From Companilactobacillus kimchii DSM 13961 = JCM 10707 (lineage in GTDB: Bacteria > Bacillota > Bacilli > Lactobacillales > Lactobacillaceae), in the NCBI RefSeq assembly GCF_001435445.1, contig NZ_AZDH01000017.1, positions 164,936 to 228,935 on the forward strand: a DNA stretch of 64,000 nucleotides, written 5' to 3'. Position 1 is the first letter of the stretch. The number at the start of each line of letters is the position of its first letter. The position numbers and the translations under genes were made by a program. This document shows, piece after piece, positions 18,665 to 27,388 of the stretch. The notes beneath the pieces were generated by a model that searched no databases, was not told the origin of the DNA, and saw only the letters and a program-made list of their open reading frames with translations.

Positions 18665-18732
18665 TAAATAAAATTAATGAATTAGATTCAGCTTTCGTTA
18701 AGGATCAAGCAAATTTAAAGGAGAGTTTTTAA
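18661..18732 (+). pseudogene. Short C-terminal fragment on the opposite strand at the GH3 break point
   Basis: Right where the GH3 homology stops, the plus strand reads 23 codons (DLNKINELDSAFVKDQANLK then ESF and stop). It has no start codon. It looks like the end of another truncated gene joined to the GH3 remnant by a deletion or inversion. The parent gene is not recognised, and it may be chance. Confidence 0.25.
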
Positions 18733-18794
18733 TATATTGTTTACAAAATAGTCATAAACATTTTATTTTTGTAAAGACGTCCATTATTCAGAAC

Positions 18795-18838
18795 CAAAAA
18801 AATCCGCATTCAGCTTTTACGTTGAATGCGGATTTTTT
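18795..18838. terminator. Bidirectional terminator after pbp1A
   Basis: Stem AATCCGCATTCA/TGAATGCGGATT with an A run before and a T run after. It closes the leftward recU-pbp1A operon. Confidence 0.8.
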
Positions 18839-18847
18839 ACTCATTTA

Positions 18848-21337
18848 CTAATTCGAACCTTCAGTAGTGGAAGATCCATTAGTAGTAGCACCACTATTAG
18901 TAGAACTACCACTGTTACTATTGCCATTTGTTGTACCACCACTATTTGAATCACCGGTATTAGATGAGCCATTGCTGCTATCACTACCAGAATTATTATT
19001 AGTTGAGGTACCACCACTATTACTGCTATTACTATTTCCTGTATTAGTATTGCCACTATTATTGGAATTTGTACTACCAGTATTAGAGTTGCTATTTGTA
19101 GTAGATGAATCACTCGAATTATTGGTTGTTGTGTTATCACTATCACTACTACTGTTACTATCGGAATTTGTACCTGTACCTGTTTCAGTATTATCTTTAT
19201 CAGTTGTATCATTATCGGAATCAGTTGATTCAGATGAACTGCTTGAATGATTATTTGTCGTTACTTCATTGCTGCTGGACTTAGATGCACTACTTGAAGA
19301 ATAATCAGAATCCTTATATGGATTTGATGGTGCATGTCCCTTCACAAACAACTCTTTAGTGTAACTAGATGAACTGGAACTAGGGGAGGCCACAACTGGT
19401 GTTTCTGAACCAGAGTTTTGAATTCTCATTGAAACAACGGAACTTGGTTTCTTCCAGTTAGGATTACTGTTAGTATTCTCAGCCAAATAACTCATTTCAG
19501 CTTTGTAGATCTTTCCAGCAACACTTTGATAAGTGGATGAAATACCATTCTGATTTGGAGAATCGTAACCGGTCCAAACACTAATTGAATAATTCTTTGT
19601 ATAACCGTTATACCATGAATCTTTAGCCGTACCACTCAAAGCAGAATTTTGGGCGATAGAATCAGAGTCATAGTTGGTTGTACCAGTCTTACCAGCCTGA
19701 TGTAAACCGGAAATGTTAGCATATGTAGCATAACTTGACGGTACACCTTTAAGCATATCGGTAATCATATAAGCTGTTGAATCTTTCATTGCTTGCTTAC
19801 CATTCTTACCGTAGGTATGAGTAATGCCATCGGCCGTTTCAATCTTAGAAACATAGTATGGTTTGTAATATGTTCCACCATTAGAAAAGGCAGAATATGC
19901 TGCCGCACCTTGAAGTGATGAAACATTACCACCGATACCAACTGACAAACCATCATCTTTAACAGTAATTCCTAATTTTTTAACGAACTTCTTAGCATTA
20001 GAAAGTCCTACTGCTGATAAGGTTCTAACAGCCGGAATATTTCTCGAGTTGACCAAAGCCTTACGCATACTCATTTGACCTTCATATTGCTCATCCCAGT
20101 CCTTCAATTGGATATTAGTACCAGCATAAGTATATTCGGTGTCCTCAAGTTGATGGTACGTGGACCAATTTAGATTTTCGATAGCTGGAGCGTAATCAAG
20201 TAAAGGTTTCATTGTTGAACCGTTACTGCGTCCAGTTTGAACAGCACGGTTCAAACCAAATTGAACATTACCTAGATTACGTCCACCAATCATAGCCACA
20301 ACTTTACCATTATTAGGGTTAACAACGGATGCACCAACCTGCATTTTTGAATCAGGGAAAGATACGTAGTTAGAAGAATTCACAATATTGTAAAGACGTT
20401 TTTGAGCATCATAATCCATATTAACGGTAATCTTTAGATTATCACGATAAGGATCAAAGCCCTTCTTCTTAACTTCTGTAATTGCTTCCTTGATGTAAGG
20501 ATCAGCAACGATTCGTTTAGAATTATTACTGTTGCTTACTTTCTTATATGGCTGTAGTCCTGAAGTAATTGGTGTATTCATAGCTTCGTCAGCCTGAGCT
20601 TTAGTGATCTTATTGTTGTTATACATTGCTTGAATAACTAAATCACGACGTTGTTTAGCTTCAGTTGGGTGAGTATAAGGATCATAATTACTTGGAGCAT
20701 TTGGCAAACCGGCTAATAGAGCCATCTGCGGTAAACTAAGTTGTTTCAATTTCTTGCCATAATAGTATTTAGCACCAGTTTCAACACCATAGATACCATT
20801 ATTCAAATAAACTTTATTCATATAAAACTCAAGAATTTGTTGCTTAGAAAACTTTTGACTGACCCTCATTGCCAACCAAGCTTCCTGCATTTTACGTTTA
20901 AAAGTCTGATCTTTAGTTTCAGTAGAGAAGACCGTCAATTTAACCAATTGTTGCGTCAAAGTACTTCCACCTTGGAGAGTACCCTTGGTAACATTGTTAA
21001 ACGCTGATTTAGCAATTCTGACGGGATCAATACCTAAAGGCTCGTTATAAAAATTTTTATCCTCAATAGATACAACGGCGTCTTCCATTTGTTGTGGAAC
21101 CTTGTCGATCGTAACGTAATTCCTTTTGTTATCACCTAAAGACGCGATTTGCTTACCAGTGGAATCTACGATTGTTGAAGAACCACCGCTTTGGAGATTT
21201 TCTTGACTAATCGCTGGAGCACTGAAAGCATAGTATACAAAGACAAACAAGAATATTCCGGCTAAAACGGCCACAATGGAGAGAATCCATTTCAAAATAT
21301 TTTTGAAAGTTAATATACTGGTATTCTTATTCTTCAT
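18848..21337 (-). CDS. pbp1A: Class A penicillin-binding protein 1A (transglycosylase/transpeptidase)
   Basis: An 829-residue bifunctional peptidoglycan synthase. A cytoplasmic tail and one membrane helix (about 17-38) precede the GT51 domain, with catalytic E92 in EDKNFY and GGSTLTQQ at 123-130. The transpeptidase domain has the serine S374 in STMK, SRN in VNSRNIPAV, and KTG at K550. The last about 190 residues are an extracellular low-complexity tail made almost only of Ser, Asn, Thr, Gly and Asp, unusually long even for lactobacilli. Its start overlaps the recU stop by four bases (ATGA), the gene order known in Firmicutes. The N-terminal cytoplasmic part (MKNKNTSILTFKNIL) has no arginine-rich motif. 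Confidence 0.95.
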   Translation of the reverse strand: MKNKNTSILTFKNILKWILSIVAVLAGIFLFVFVYYAFSAPAISQENLQSGGSSTIVDSTGKQIASLGDNKRNYVTIDKVPQQMEDAVVSIEDKNFYNEPLGIDPVRIAKSAFNNVTKGTLQGGSTLTQQLVKLTVFSTETKDQTFKRKMQEAWLAMRVSQKFSKQQILEFYMNKVYLNNGIYGVETGAKYYYGKKLKQLSLPQMALLAGLPNAPSNYDPYTHPTEAKQRRDLVIQAMYNNNKITKAQADEAMNTPITSGLQPYKKVSNSNNSKRIVADPYIKEAITEVKKKGFDPYRDNLKITVNMDYDAQKRLYNIVNSSNYVSFPDSKMQVGASVVNPNNGKVVAMIGGRNLGNVQFGLNRAVQTGRSNGSTMKPLLDYAPAIENLNWSTYHQLEDTEYTYAGTNIQLKDWDEQYEGQMSMRKALVNSRNIPAVRTLSAVGLSNAKKFVKKLGITVKDDGLSVGIGGNVSSLQGAAAYSAFSNGGTYYKPYYVSKIETADGITHTYGKNGKQAMKDSTAYMITDMLKGVPSSYATYANISGLHQAGKTGTTNYDSDSIAQNSALSGTAKDSWYNGYTKNYSISVWTGYDSPNQNGISSTYQSVAGKIYKAEMSYLAENTNSNPNWKKPSSVVSMRIQNSGSETPVVASPSSSSSSYTKELFVKGHAPSNPYKDSDYSSSSASKSSSNEVTTNNHSSSSSESTDSDNDTTDKDNTETGTGTNSDSNSSSDSDNTTTNNSSDSSTTNSNSNTGSTNSNNSGNTNTGNSNSSNSGGTSTNNNSGSDSSNGSSNTGDSNSGGTTNGNSNSGSSTNSGATTNGSSTTEGSN

Positions 21338-21963
21338 TTTTTCTCCTTCCCACTTTCGATTAACTGTTGAACAGCATTAATATAGGGTAAAGTAGGATTA
21401 TAATCTGATTTGATTTCAATGGAACTATTAACAATATCCTTCAACTGAATTGATTTTGCACCATCATTTTTTTGTGCATCCCAATGTAAAAAGATTTCGT
21501 CGGCAGGCGTTACAAAATAGCGTTTTAATTCTACGTATTTTATAATGACAAAGCAGATACCACCTTGCTTTTGACACATCTTCAAATGATCAATTTGATG
21601 TTGATGAAAATTCTTTAATGGAAAGATATTTTTGTTCTTAGTTTCCTTAGCTTCAAAATCAACATAATAGCCATTGTAAACACCATTATAATCGGTAGTA
21701 GAAGCGTGCCGGAAGTAAGCCTCTCTAATAACGGCTCTACTTCTTTTCGGGTAGTCTACTTTAACGATCTGAATAGGTGTTGGCTTCTTATATATTACCG
21801 CTATATCGTGACTACGATAATATTTATTACTTTCATTAATTTCTTCCTCCAGAGTCATACCACGATCACCAAAAATCATTTTCTTTTTGGCACTCGATTC
21901 ACTAAGAGGAGATTGTGATGGTTTACTATTAAAAACTTGACCATCAGGGTAGTTTATTTTCAA
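21334..21963 (-). CDS. recU: Holliday junction resolvase RecU
   Basis: A 209-residue nuclease that cuts four-way junctions in recombination and chromosome segregation. The conserved start of the core is GDRGMTLEEEINESN (near residue 32). Metal-binding acidic residues lie in TTDYNGVYNGYYVDFEAKET. The motif FPLKNFHQHQIDHL follows. Length matches the family (about 200). It is translationally coupled to pbp1A by a four-base overlap. Its start is opposite the start region of ypsA, giving a short divergent control region. Confidence 0.95.
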   Translation of the reverse strand: MKINYPDGQVFNSKPSQSPLSESSAKKKMIFGDRGMTLEEEINESNKYYRSHDIAVIYKKPTPIQIVKVDYPKRSRAVIREAYFRHASTTDYNGVYNGYYVDFEAKETKNKNIFPLKNFHQHQIDHLKMCQKQGGICFVIIKYVELKRYFVTPADEIFLHWDAQKNDGAKSIQLKDIVNSSIEIKSDYNPTLPYINAVQQLIESGKEKK

Positions 21964-22029
21964 AATATCAACTCCTACTGTGCAAATTATACCATGATGG
22001 CAAAAATATTAATTAGGGGAGATTTCTTT

Positions 22030-22581
22030 ATGTTAAAAAATTTATGGATAACAGGTTATCGATCTTTTGAGCTAGGTATTTTTAAAGATGATGACCCAAA
22101 AGCCAAAGTAATTCAAGACTTTTTTCAAGAAAGACTAATTAATTATGCCGAAAATGGAACAGAATGGATAATTACTGGTGCACAATTAGGAACGGAACAA
22201 ATTGTGGGTAAATCTATACAAGAAGTTAAGAAAAAAGGCTATAATATAAGACATGCAGTGATATTACCATATGCTGAATTTGGAAATAAGTGGAATGAGA
22301 ACAATCAGCTATTACTAAAAAATTATTTAAGAAATGCTGACTATGTCAACAAAGTTTCCAATATGAGTTATCATTCAGGTAGACAATTAAGAGTATGGCA
22401 AAGTTTTATGCTTCAACATACAAACGGAGCTTTGATTTTTTACGATCCCGATAGCGGTGGTAAGCCAAAATATGACTATGAGGCTATTAAATCTTATCAG
22501 GATGGTGGAACTGATTATCAACTGGAATTAATAGATTTTGATTCTATGCAGGATTTTGCTAATATGTTATCAGATAGCTAG
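22030..22581 (+). CDS. ypsA: YpsA-like SLOG-fold protein (DUF1273/UPF0398)
   Basis: A 183-residue protein starting MLKNLWITGYRSFELGIF, the typical N-terminus of YpsA. The preferred ATG at 22030 follows GGGGAG. A longer reading starting at 21937 would run through the recU control region and is rejected. The family has a Rossmann-like nucleotide-binding SLOG fold (LWITGYRSFE; IITGAQLGTEQ; GALIFYDPDSGGKPKY) and is linked in Bacillus and Staphylococcus to cell division. The next gene is gpsB, the same order as in B. subtilis. Its exact biochemical role is unsettled. Confidence 0.92.
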   Translation: MLKNLWITGYRSFELGIFKDDDPKAKVIQDFFQERLINYAENGTEWIITGAQLGTEQIVGKSIQEVKKKGYNIRHAVILPYAEFGNKWNENNQLLLKNYLRNADYVNKVSNMSYHSGRQLRVWQSFMLQHTNGALIFYDPDSGGKPKYDYEAIKSYQDGGTDYQLELIDFDSMQDFANMLSDS

Positions 22582-22626
22582 TTTCAGTCGTTTTTAGAAT
22601 AATAATTAACACTGGGGTGTTTAATA

Positions 22627-23265
22627 ATGAACAATATGAATGGAATGAACCAAAACGGTAGTAACAACGGTAATAACAATGGCAATGAATTTGCCTTAAA
22701 CTACCAACCTAATGATATTTTGCAAAAAGAATTTAAGACAAAGATGAGAGGTTACGACCCTAACGAAGTCGATCAATTCTTGGATGGTATTATTAAGGAC
22801 TATGAAACTTTTACAAATGAAATTGGTCAATTAAAGGCTGAGAATGAAAGTTTAATGCAATCACGTGGTATGAATGCAAATCAACCAGCACAACATAGAC
22901 CTCAAGTTCAAAACAGAAGACCACAACCACAACAAAAACCAGTTTCAAGCTCAATTGCTGAGGCTTCAACTAACTATGATATTTTGAGACGTCTTTCTAA
23001 TCTTGAAAAACGTGTCTTCGGTCATGATTTTGCTAACGGTGTTCCTGAAAACAATAACGATAATGCTAAACAATTTGCATCAGCTGTTGTTCCTAACAAT
23101 ATGAACAATCATGATGGGGTTGAAAGTGGTCATACTGAAATCAATCCTAATATGAATAATGGCTTCAATAATCAAAATAATTTTCAAGGAAACCGCCCTA
23201 TGAATGGCAATTCTGGACAAAATCAAAATAATTTTAATAATAATAACAATTTTAACAGATTTTAG
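22627..23265 (+). CDS. gpsB: Cell-division/peptidoglycan coordinator GpsB with long Asn-rich tails
   Basis: A 212-residue protein. The core at about residues 27-90 (NDILQKEFKTKMRGYDPNEV, then DQFLDGIIKDYETF and a coiled coil) is the DivIVA-like lipid- and partner-binding domain of GpsB. A short C-terminal trimerisation helix lies near 119-138 (YDILRRLSNLEKRVFG). B. subtilis GpsB is about 98 residues. This one has an added Asn/Gly-rich N-terminus and an Asn/Gln-rich C-terminus of about 70 residues. GpsB directs class A PBPs during growth and division, and pbp1A is only 1.3 kb away. ypsA lies 45 bases upstream. Confidence 0.93.
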   Translation: MNNMNGMNQNGSNNGNNNGNEFALNYQPNDILQKEFKTKMRGYDPNEVDQFLDGIIKDYETFTNEIGQLKAENESLMQSRGMNANQPAQHRPQVQNRRPQPQQKPVSSSIAEASTNYDILRRLSNLEKRVFGHDFANGVPENNNDNAKQFASAVVPNNMNNHDGVESGHTEINPNMNNGFNNQNNFQGNRPMNGNSGQNQNNFNNNNNFNRF

Positions 23266-23267
23266 TG

Positions 23268-23273
23268 TATACT
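23268..23273 (+). promoter_or_regulatory. -10 element of the rnpB promoter
   Basis: TATACT three bases after the gpsB stop codon. Transcription would begin near 23282, at the start of the RNase P RNA. No good -35 hexamer is visible (TTTAAC or AACAAT inside the end of gpsB). Confidence 0.5.
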
Positions 23274-23281
23274 ATTCAAGT

Positions 23282-23656
23282 CGGTAAATTACGAGTAATC
23301 GCGGTCTAGTTATCTAGGCTGAGGAAGGTCCACGCCCGCGCGAGCTGAGATGCTTGCAGTGTTTGTGCTTGGCCCAATAAGCCAAGGTGCCTTAGGGTAA
23401 CGGCAGTGAAAGCACTAAGGTCTTTTGACTATGTGTTAATAGCTTGAAAGTGCCACAGAGACGAATTATTGTGAGAAATTGCAATGGTGGAACGAGGTAA
23501 ACCCCGCAAGCGGGCAACCCAAACTTTGGTAGGGGCGCTTCATAACGAGAAATGAATCTACTGTGAAGGCTTAATTGTAGATAGATGATTACTAACTGTG
23601 TTAGGATTGCCAGCCTAACACATGAACAGAACGTGGCCTATAGGAGTTTATCGAGG
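23282..23656 (+). ncRNA. rnpB: RNase P RNA, class B
   Basis: The catalytic RNA of RNase P, which trims the 5' leader of tRNA precursors. Conserved blocks are present in order: the 5' P4 strand GAGGAAGGTCC (about 23319), AGGGTAACGGCAGTGAAA, GCCACAGAGACGAA, the block ATGGTGGAACGAGGTAAACCCC and, near the 3' end, ACAGAACGTGGCCTATAGGA. The position between gpsB and ypsC is the same as in B. subtilis. An open frame of codons crosses its 3' third but is only an accidental extension of ypsC. Confidence 0.95.
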
Positions 23657-23659
23657 CAA

Positions 23660-23687
23660 AGGGACGACTTGTTCGTCCTTTTTTTAT
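23660..23687 (+). terminator. Terminator after rnpB
   Basis: Hairpin GGACGA/TCGTCC followed by a run of T residues (23679-23685). Confidence 0.75.
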
Positions 23688-23722
23688 ACAATCAATTAAA
23701 AATTAAACTAAGAGGGAGCAAT

Positions 23723-24841
23723 ATGAAATTAATTGCGACTATGTCAAGCGGCTTTGAATCTGTAACCGCAAAAGAACTACAGAATTTGGGATACGATACA
23801 AAGACCGAGAACGGTAAGGTCTATTTTGACGGTGAATACGAAGATATTGCTAAAACTAACTTGTGGCTTAGAAGTGCTGATCGAATCAAGATTTTGATTG
23901 GTACTTTCAAAGCAACAACTTTTGAAGAGTTATTCGATAAAGTTTATGCAATCGATTGGGACAATTGGCTACCTTTAAATGCGGCCTTCCCTATTAAGGC
24001 TAGAACTGTCAAATCACAATTACATTCAGAACGTGATATTCAAGCTATTACTAAAAAAGCCATTGTTAATAAAATGGCCGATATTTTCATGCGTCGTGGA
24101 CGTTTACCTGAGACTGGTGCAAAATTTCAAATTGAAACTCGTATTCACAAAGATGTTGTAGAGGTAACACTTGATACAACCGGTGAATCATTGTACAAAC
24201 GTGGTTATCGTGTTGAACACGGTGCTGCTCCTTTGAAGGAAAACTTTGCGGCAGCCATGATTCTTTTAACTGTCTGGCATCCTGAAGAAGATCCTTTCAT
24301 GGACCCAACAACAGGTTCTGGTACTATCGCTATTGAGGCTGCACGTATGGCCAAAAACATTGCACCTGGTATCTTACGTCACTTCCTATTTGAAGATTTC
24401 GATTGGTTTGATCCTAAGATTCTAGCTAATCTTAAAGAAGAGGCTAAAGCTGGCGTAAAAAAGGATCTCGATTTAGATATCTTTGCCAGTGATATTGATG
24501 GTTCGATGATTGACGTAGCCAAATTAAATGCTCATGATGCTGGTGTCCTACACGATATTCAATTTAAGCAAATTGCTGTTAAAGACTTGAAGATCGAAGG
24601 GAACTATGGAACAATCATTTCTAACCCACCTTACGGTCAACGTATGAGTGATATGGCCGGCGTTAGAAAACTATATAAAGAAATGGGAGAAGTCTTCTCG
24701 ACCGCTCCCACTTGGAATAAATATATTTTAACTAGTGATGTTGAATTCGAAAAATACTATGGCGAATTAGCTACTAAGAAACGTAAACTTTACAATGGTT
24801 CTATTAGAACTGACATGTACCAATATTGGGCTAAACATTAG
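23723..24841 (+). CDS. ypsC: THUMP-domain class I SAM-dependent rRNA methyltransferase (YpsC/RlmL-like)
   Basis: A 372-residue methyltransferase. The start is ATG 23723 with AGAGGGAG upstream. The frame is open further back across rnpB but that part is not coding. A THUMP RNA-binding domain lies at about residues 45-160, followed by the Rossmann methyltransferase domain with DPTTGSGTIAIEAA (SAM loop) and the catalytic NPPYG at 301-305. RlmL-type enzymes make N2-methylguanosine in 23S rRNA. The position after rnpB is conserved in Bacillus. It ends tail to tail with corA, overlapping by four bases. Confidence 0.92.
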   Translation: MKLIATMSSGFESVTAKELQNLGYDTKTENGKVYFDGEYEDIAKTNLWLRSADRIKILIGTFKATTFEELFDKVYAIDWDNWLPLNAAFPIKARTVKSQLHSERDIQAITKKAIVNKMADIFMRRGRLPETGAKFQIETRIHKDVVEVTLDTTGESLYKRGYRVEHGAAPLKENFAAAMILLTVWHPEEDPFMDPTTGSGTIAIEAARMAKNIAPGILRHFLFEDFDWFDPKILANLKEEAKAGVKKDLDLDIFASDIDGSMIDVAKLNAHDAGVLHDIQFKQIAVKDLKIEGNYGTIISNPPYGQRMSDMAGVRKLYKEMGEVFSTAPTWNKYILTSDVEFEKYYGELATKKRKLYNGSIRTDMYQYWAKH

Positions 24842-25782
24842 AGACTATTACGTCTATGCAAGTCCCAAAGAATGATTAAAATAATAACAATGGTGATGAT
24901 TAATGAAAATATCCAGGACCACTCCTGGTCAGCAATAGGTAACTTCATATTCATACCATAAAAACCTGATACGATCGTGGGGATGCTTAAAATGATAGTG
25001 TAAACTGTCAGCACCTTCATGGTCGTATTTGTTCTATTATTTAAAATATTATTGTAAGTATTAGAAATACGATCAATAATATCAGAACTCAGATTAACTT
25101 GATTTTTGATCTGCTCAATTTCAATAACTGAATCGTGAAGATGTTCATGAGTAGCCTTAGTTAAGTGTAATTGTTGAACCTTACCACTAGAAATGAGTTC
25201 TATCTCATTAAGGACGGTTGCATTGCCACTAATGGCTGTACTCAAATAAGTTGTTAAATCTTGTAATTCAGCTAAATCTAAAATCTGGTTTTCTGAAGAA
25301 TGGTGTTTCTTGATTAAACGTTGAATTTTGTTTCTTTTAGAATCAGTTTCACTAATTTGATCGCTGTAATCGCTAGAGATTTGATCAAACGTATGAAAAA
25401 TAAGTTCCCATAACAGATTTTCTTTACCTTCACTAAAGTTTTTCTTCGCATAAAGAAGATAGTCTCTCACATAGTGAGTGGCATCATTTGTGAACAAGAA
25501 AAGTTGTTTATCCTTAATGGCAAAGGAAATAGGTAAAACTCTTTGTGATAGATCATCGCTTTGTTCATTTTCATTCTGCACATTATAAACTATCAAAAAA
25601 GTTTGACTGTATTCGTCATACTCAAATCGAGCTCGTTCATTTTCATCATCAGCATAGTCTAGAATTTCATTGGTCAGATTATAATTTTCAATCAGTGATG
25701 TACGATCAGAATCATTTAGATTCTTGGTTGAATGAACATCGATTAGTTTATAGTCTTGGTCTAATACCGTTTCATTAATCAT
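24838..25782 (-). CDS. CorA-family magnesium/divalent cation transporter
   Basis: A 314-residue protein with a soluble N-terminal domain (about 1-240, including a long helix LHLTKATHEHLHDSVIEIEQ) and two C-terminal membrane helices. The universal CorA selectivity motif GMN is present in FYGMNMKLP between them. CorA channels form pentamers that admit Mg2+ or other divalent cations. The C-terminus is basic (LHRRNSL) as is usual. It lies downstream of the lplA terminator, so it is a separate unit. Confidence 0.93.
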   Translation of the reverse strand: MINETVLDQDYKLIDVHSTKNLNDSDRTSLIENYNLTNEILDYADDENERARFEYDEYSQTFLIVYNVQNENEQSDDLSQRVLPISFAIKDKQLFLFTNDATHYVRDYLLYAKKNFSEGKENLLWELIFHTFDQISSDYSDQISETDSKRNKIQRLIKKHHSSENQILDLAELQDLTTYLSTAISGNATVLNEIELISSGKVQQLHLTKATHEHLHDSVIEIEQIKNQVNLSSDIIDRISNTYNNILNNRTNTTMKVLTVYTIILSIPTIVSGFYGMNMKLPIADQEWSWIFSLIITIVIILIILWDLHRRNSL

Positions 25783-25819
25783 TTTTTATCCCCTCATTAA
25801 GGATAATGATACCAAAAAT

Positions 25820-25862
25820 AAAAAGTGGGTTGAGAATTATTTTTCTCAATCCACTTTTTTAT
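25820..25862 (-). terminator. Terminator after lplA
   Basis: Stem AAAAGTGGGTTGAGA/TCTCAATCCACTTTT with T runs on either strand, between the lplA stop and the corA start. Confidence 0.8.
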
Positions 25863-25875
25863 GTATATAAATAAA

Positions 25876-26889
25876 TTATGGCGTAAATAGCTTTAGTAGT
25901 TCGACTTCAGGAATTCCCTTGAAATAGTCGTCCAAATCAAATTGATCTAATACTTTTAAAATATCTTCACGATCAAATTTAACATTCAATAATTTTTGTT
26001 TAATATCGTTAACATCTTTCATACCAAAGAAGTCACCATAAATTTCAATATTTCCAACTTTACCATTTTCAATATTGTAACGGATGTCAACTGTTCCCAT
26101 ATCAAAATGTTTTCTTTGCTTAGCGGTAAAGGCAGGGGATTTACCATAAACCCAGTCCCAGTTGTAGTAATATTCTTCTTTGATCTTATCAATTTGTTTC
26201 TGATCTTCAGGAGTAACAATATATTCTTTATCTTTGATTTCGTCCAAAGTATTGGCATGGAACAATTCCAATAATAGTTTATCTCGGAATTGCTCGGTCG
26301 TTAGATCCTGATATTCTGGTGCTAAATATGGACGCAGGTTGGTTACTCGACTTCTAATAGATTTAATACCTTTAGAAGCAATCTTATCCTTTTGAACATG
26401 AAGTGCCTTAGTCAAGATATCTAGATCCACATCAAGCGATAGGGTTCCATGTGAGAATGTCTTTCCATTTCTAGAATACATGGCGTTACCAGAGAATTTT
26501 TTACCATCAACTAGTAAATCATTTCGACCAGAGACCTCAGCAGTAGTTGCTCCCATTTGATGAAGAGCATCGATAATTGGTTGTGTGAATGATTTGAAGT
26601 CACCAAAATTCTTATCATCTGAATCAACCACGAAACTAAAGCAAAGATTACCTAAATCTTGATATACTGCACCACCACCGGAAATTCTACGGGTAACAGT
26701 GATGTGATTATCGGCTATGTAGTCACTATTGATTTCTTCAATCGTATTCTGATTACGACCGACAATAATACAAGGCTTTTCAATGTAAAAAAGAACTAAG
26801 GGCTCATCGAACTCAATATTATTCATCAAATATTGTTCGGTGGCAAGGTTATCACGAATATCGCGATCTTTCATAACAACGTAGTACAT
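25876..26889 (-). CDS. lplA: Lipoate-protein ligase A
   Basis: A 337-residue ligase that activates free lipoate with ATP and attaches it to lysines of E2 subunits or the glycine cleavage H protein. The lipoate-binding loop RRISGGGAVYQDLGN is near residues 66-80. The catalytic lysine lies in DGKKFSGNAMY (about 131), and SHGTLSLDVDL follows. A C-terminal accessory domain is present. The upstream control region contains TGGAAACGTTTTTA, a weak cre-like sequence. The gene is monocistronic, with a terminator behind it. Confidence 0.94.
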   Translation of the reverse strand: MYYVVMKDRDIRDNLATEQYLMNNIEFDEPLVLFYIEKPCIIVGRNQNTIEEINSDYIADNHITVTRRISGGGAVYQDLGNLCFSFVVDSDDKNFGDFKSFTQPIIDALHQMGATTAEVSGRNDLLVDGKKFSGNAMYSRNGKTFSHGTLSLDVDLDILTKALHVQKDKIASKGIKSIRSRVTNLRPYLAPEYQDLTTEQFRDKLLLELFHANTLDEIKDKEYIVTPEDQKQIDKIKEEYYYNWDWVYGKSPAFTAKQRKHFDMGTVDIRYNIENGKVGNIEIYGDFFGMKDVNDIKQKLLNVKFDREDILKVLDQFDLDDYFKGIPEVELLKLFTP

Positions 26890-26958
26890 AAAAAGTACCT
26901 CCTCATCTGAATTGGAAACGTTTTTATACTATCACAGTTATCAATATTTAGAAATGAA

Positions 26959-27360
26959 TTAATCGCGATATTTACGGACAGTCAACATTTTTTGACGAAC
27001 CAGAGAGTGCGCCTCACGATTGTCTTTATCAGCAATATGTTTAATAAAATAGCTAGGGAACTGTTCTAAGCTTTGTAAGATCTCATCCAATATCGGTTGA
27101 TAGTGCTTGGAATAATTTTTCTCTACACTATCAACCACAATTTGACTGTCAGAATGAATTAAAACTATCTCATCATTCCAACCATTTTTTATAATTTTCC
27201 TTAAGGCCATTTTTAATGCCAGAAATTCTAAAAAATGATTGTCGTCAAAATTCTGAACTTGTGCATCAGTATAAATTTTGTTATCAATCCTTATTACAAA
27301 GCTAACGACACCTAGATTTAAATTAGTATTTAATCCAGCATCGGTGTACAATTTAATCAT
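26959..27360 (-). CDS. RNase H-like protein
   Basis: A 133-residue protein of the RNase HI fold. The first acidic residue is in LYTDAG (D6), then a glutamate in EFLALKMAL, and an aspartate in HSDSQIVVDSV. The final region reads DKDNREAHSLV, the shorter YpeP-like form and not the classical RNase HI form. Such proteins degrade RNA of RNA-DNA hybrids or bind them. Its start is close to the opposite-strand ebsA gene, giving a shared 28-base control region. Confidence 0.8.
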   Translation of the reverse strand: MIKLYTDAGLNTNLNLGVVSFVIRIDNKIYTDAQVQNFDDNHFLEFLALKMALRKIIKNGWNDEIVLIHSDSQIVVDSVEKNYSKHYQPILDEILQSLEQFPSYFIKHIADKDNREAHSLVRQKMLTVRKYRD

Positions 27361-27388
27361 ATTTATTAAAAACCTTTCAGGAGAAATT

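Noticed and set aside
18867-19250. A 127-codon hydrophobic Leu/Pro/Val-rich frame on the plus strand
   Set aside because: It is the antisense reading of the Ser/Asn/Thr-rich tail of PBP1A. The open frame and hydrophobic look come from the repeat composition, and there is no ribosome binding site.
18848-19260. Repeat-like pattern that could suggest a CRISPR array or tandem repeat
   Set aside because: No regular repeat-spacer spacing. It is degenerate coding of the PBP1A tail.
21937-22029. Upstream start for YpsA
   Set aside because: It lies in the divergent recU/ypsA control region without a ribosome binding site. MLKNLWITG at 22030 matches the family start.
23585-23722. N-terminal extension of the YpsC methyltransferase
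   Set aside because: The extension lies in the 3' part of rnpB and its terminator. ATG 23723 with AGAGGGAG is the true start.
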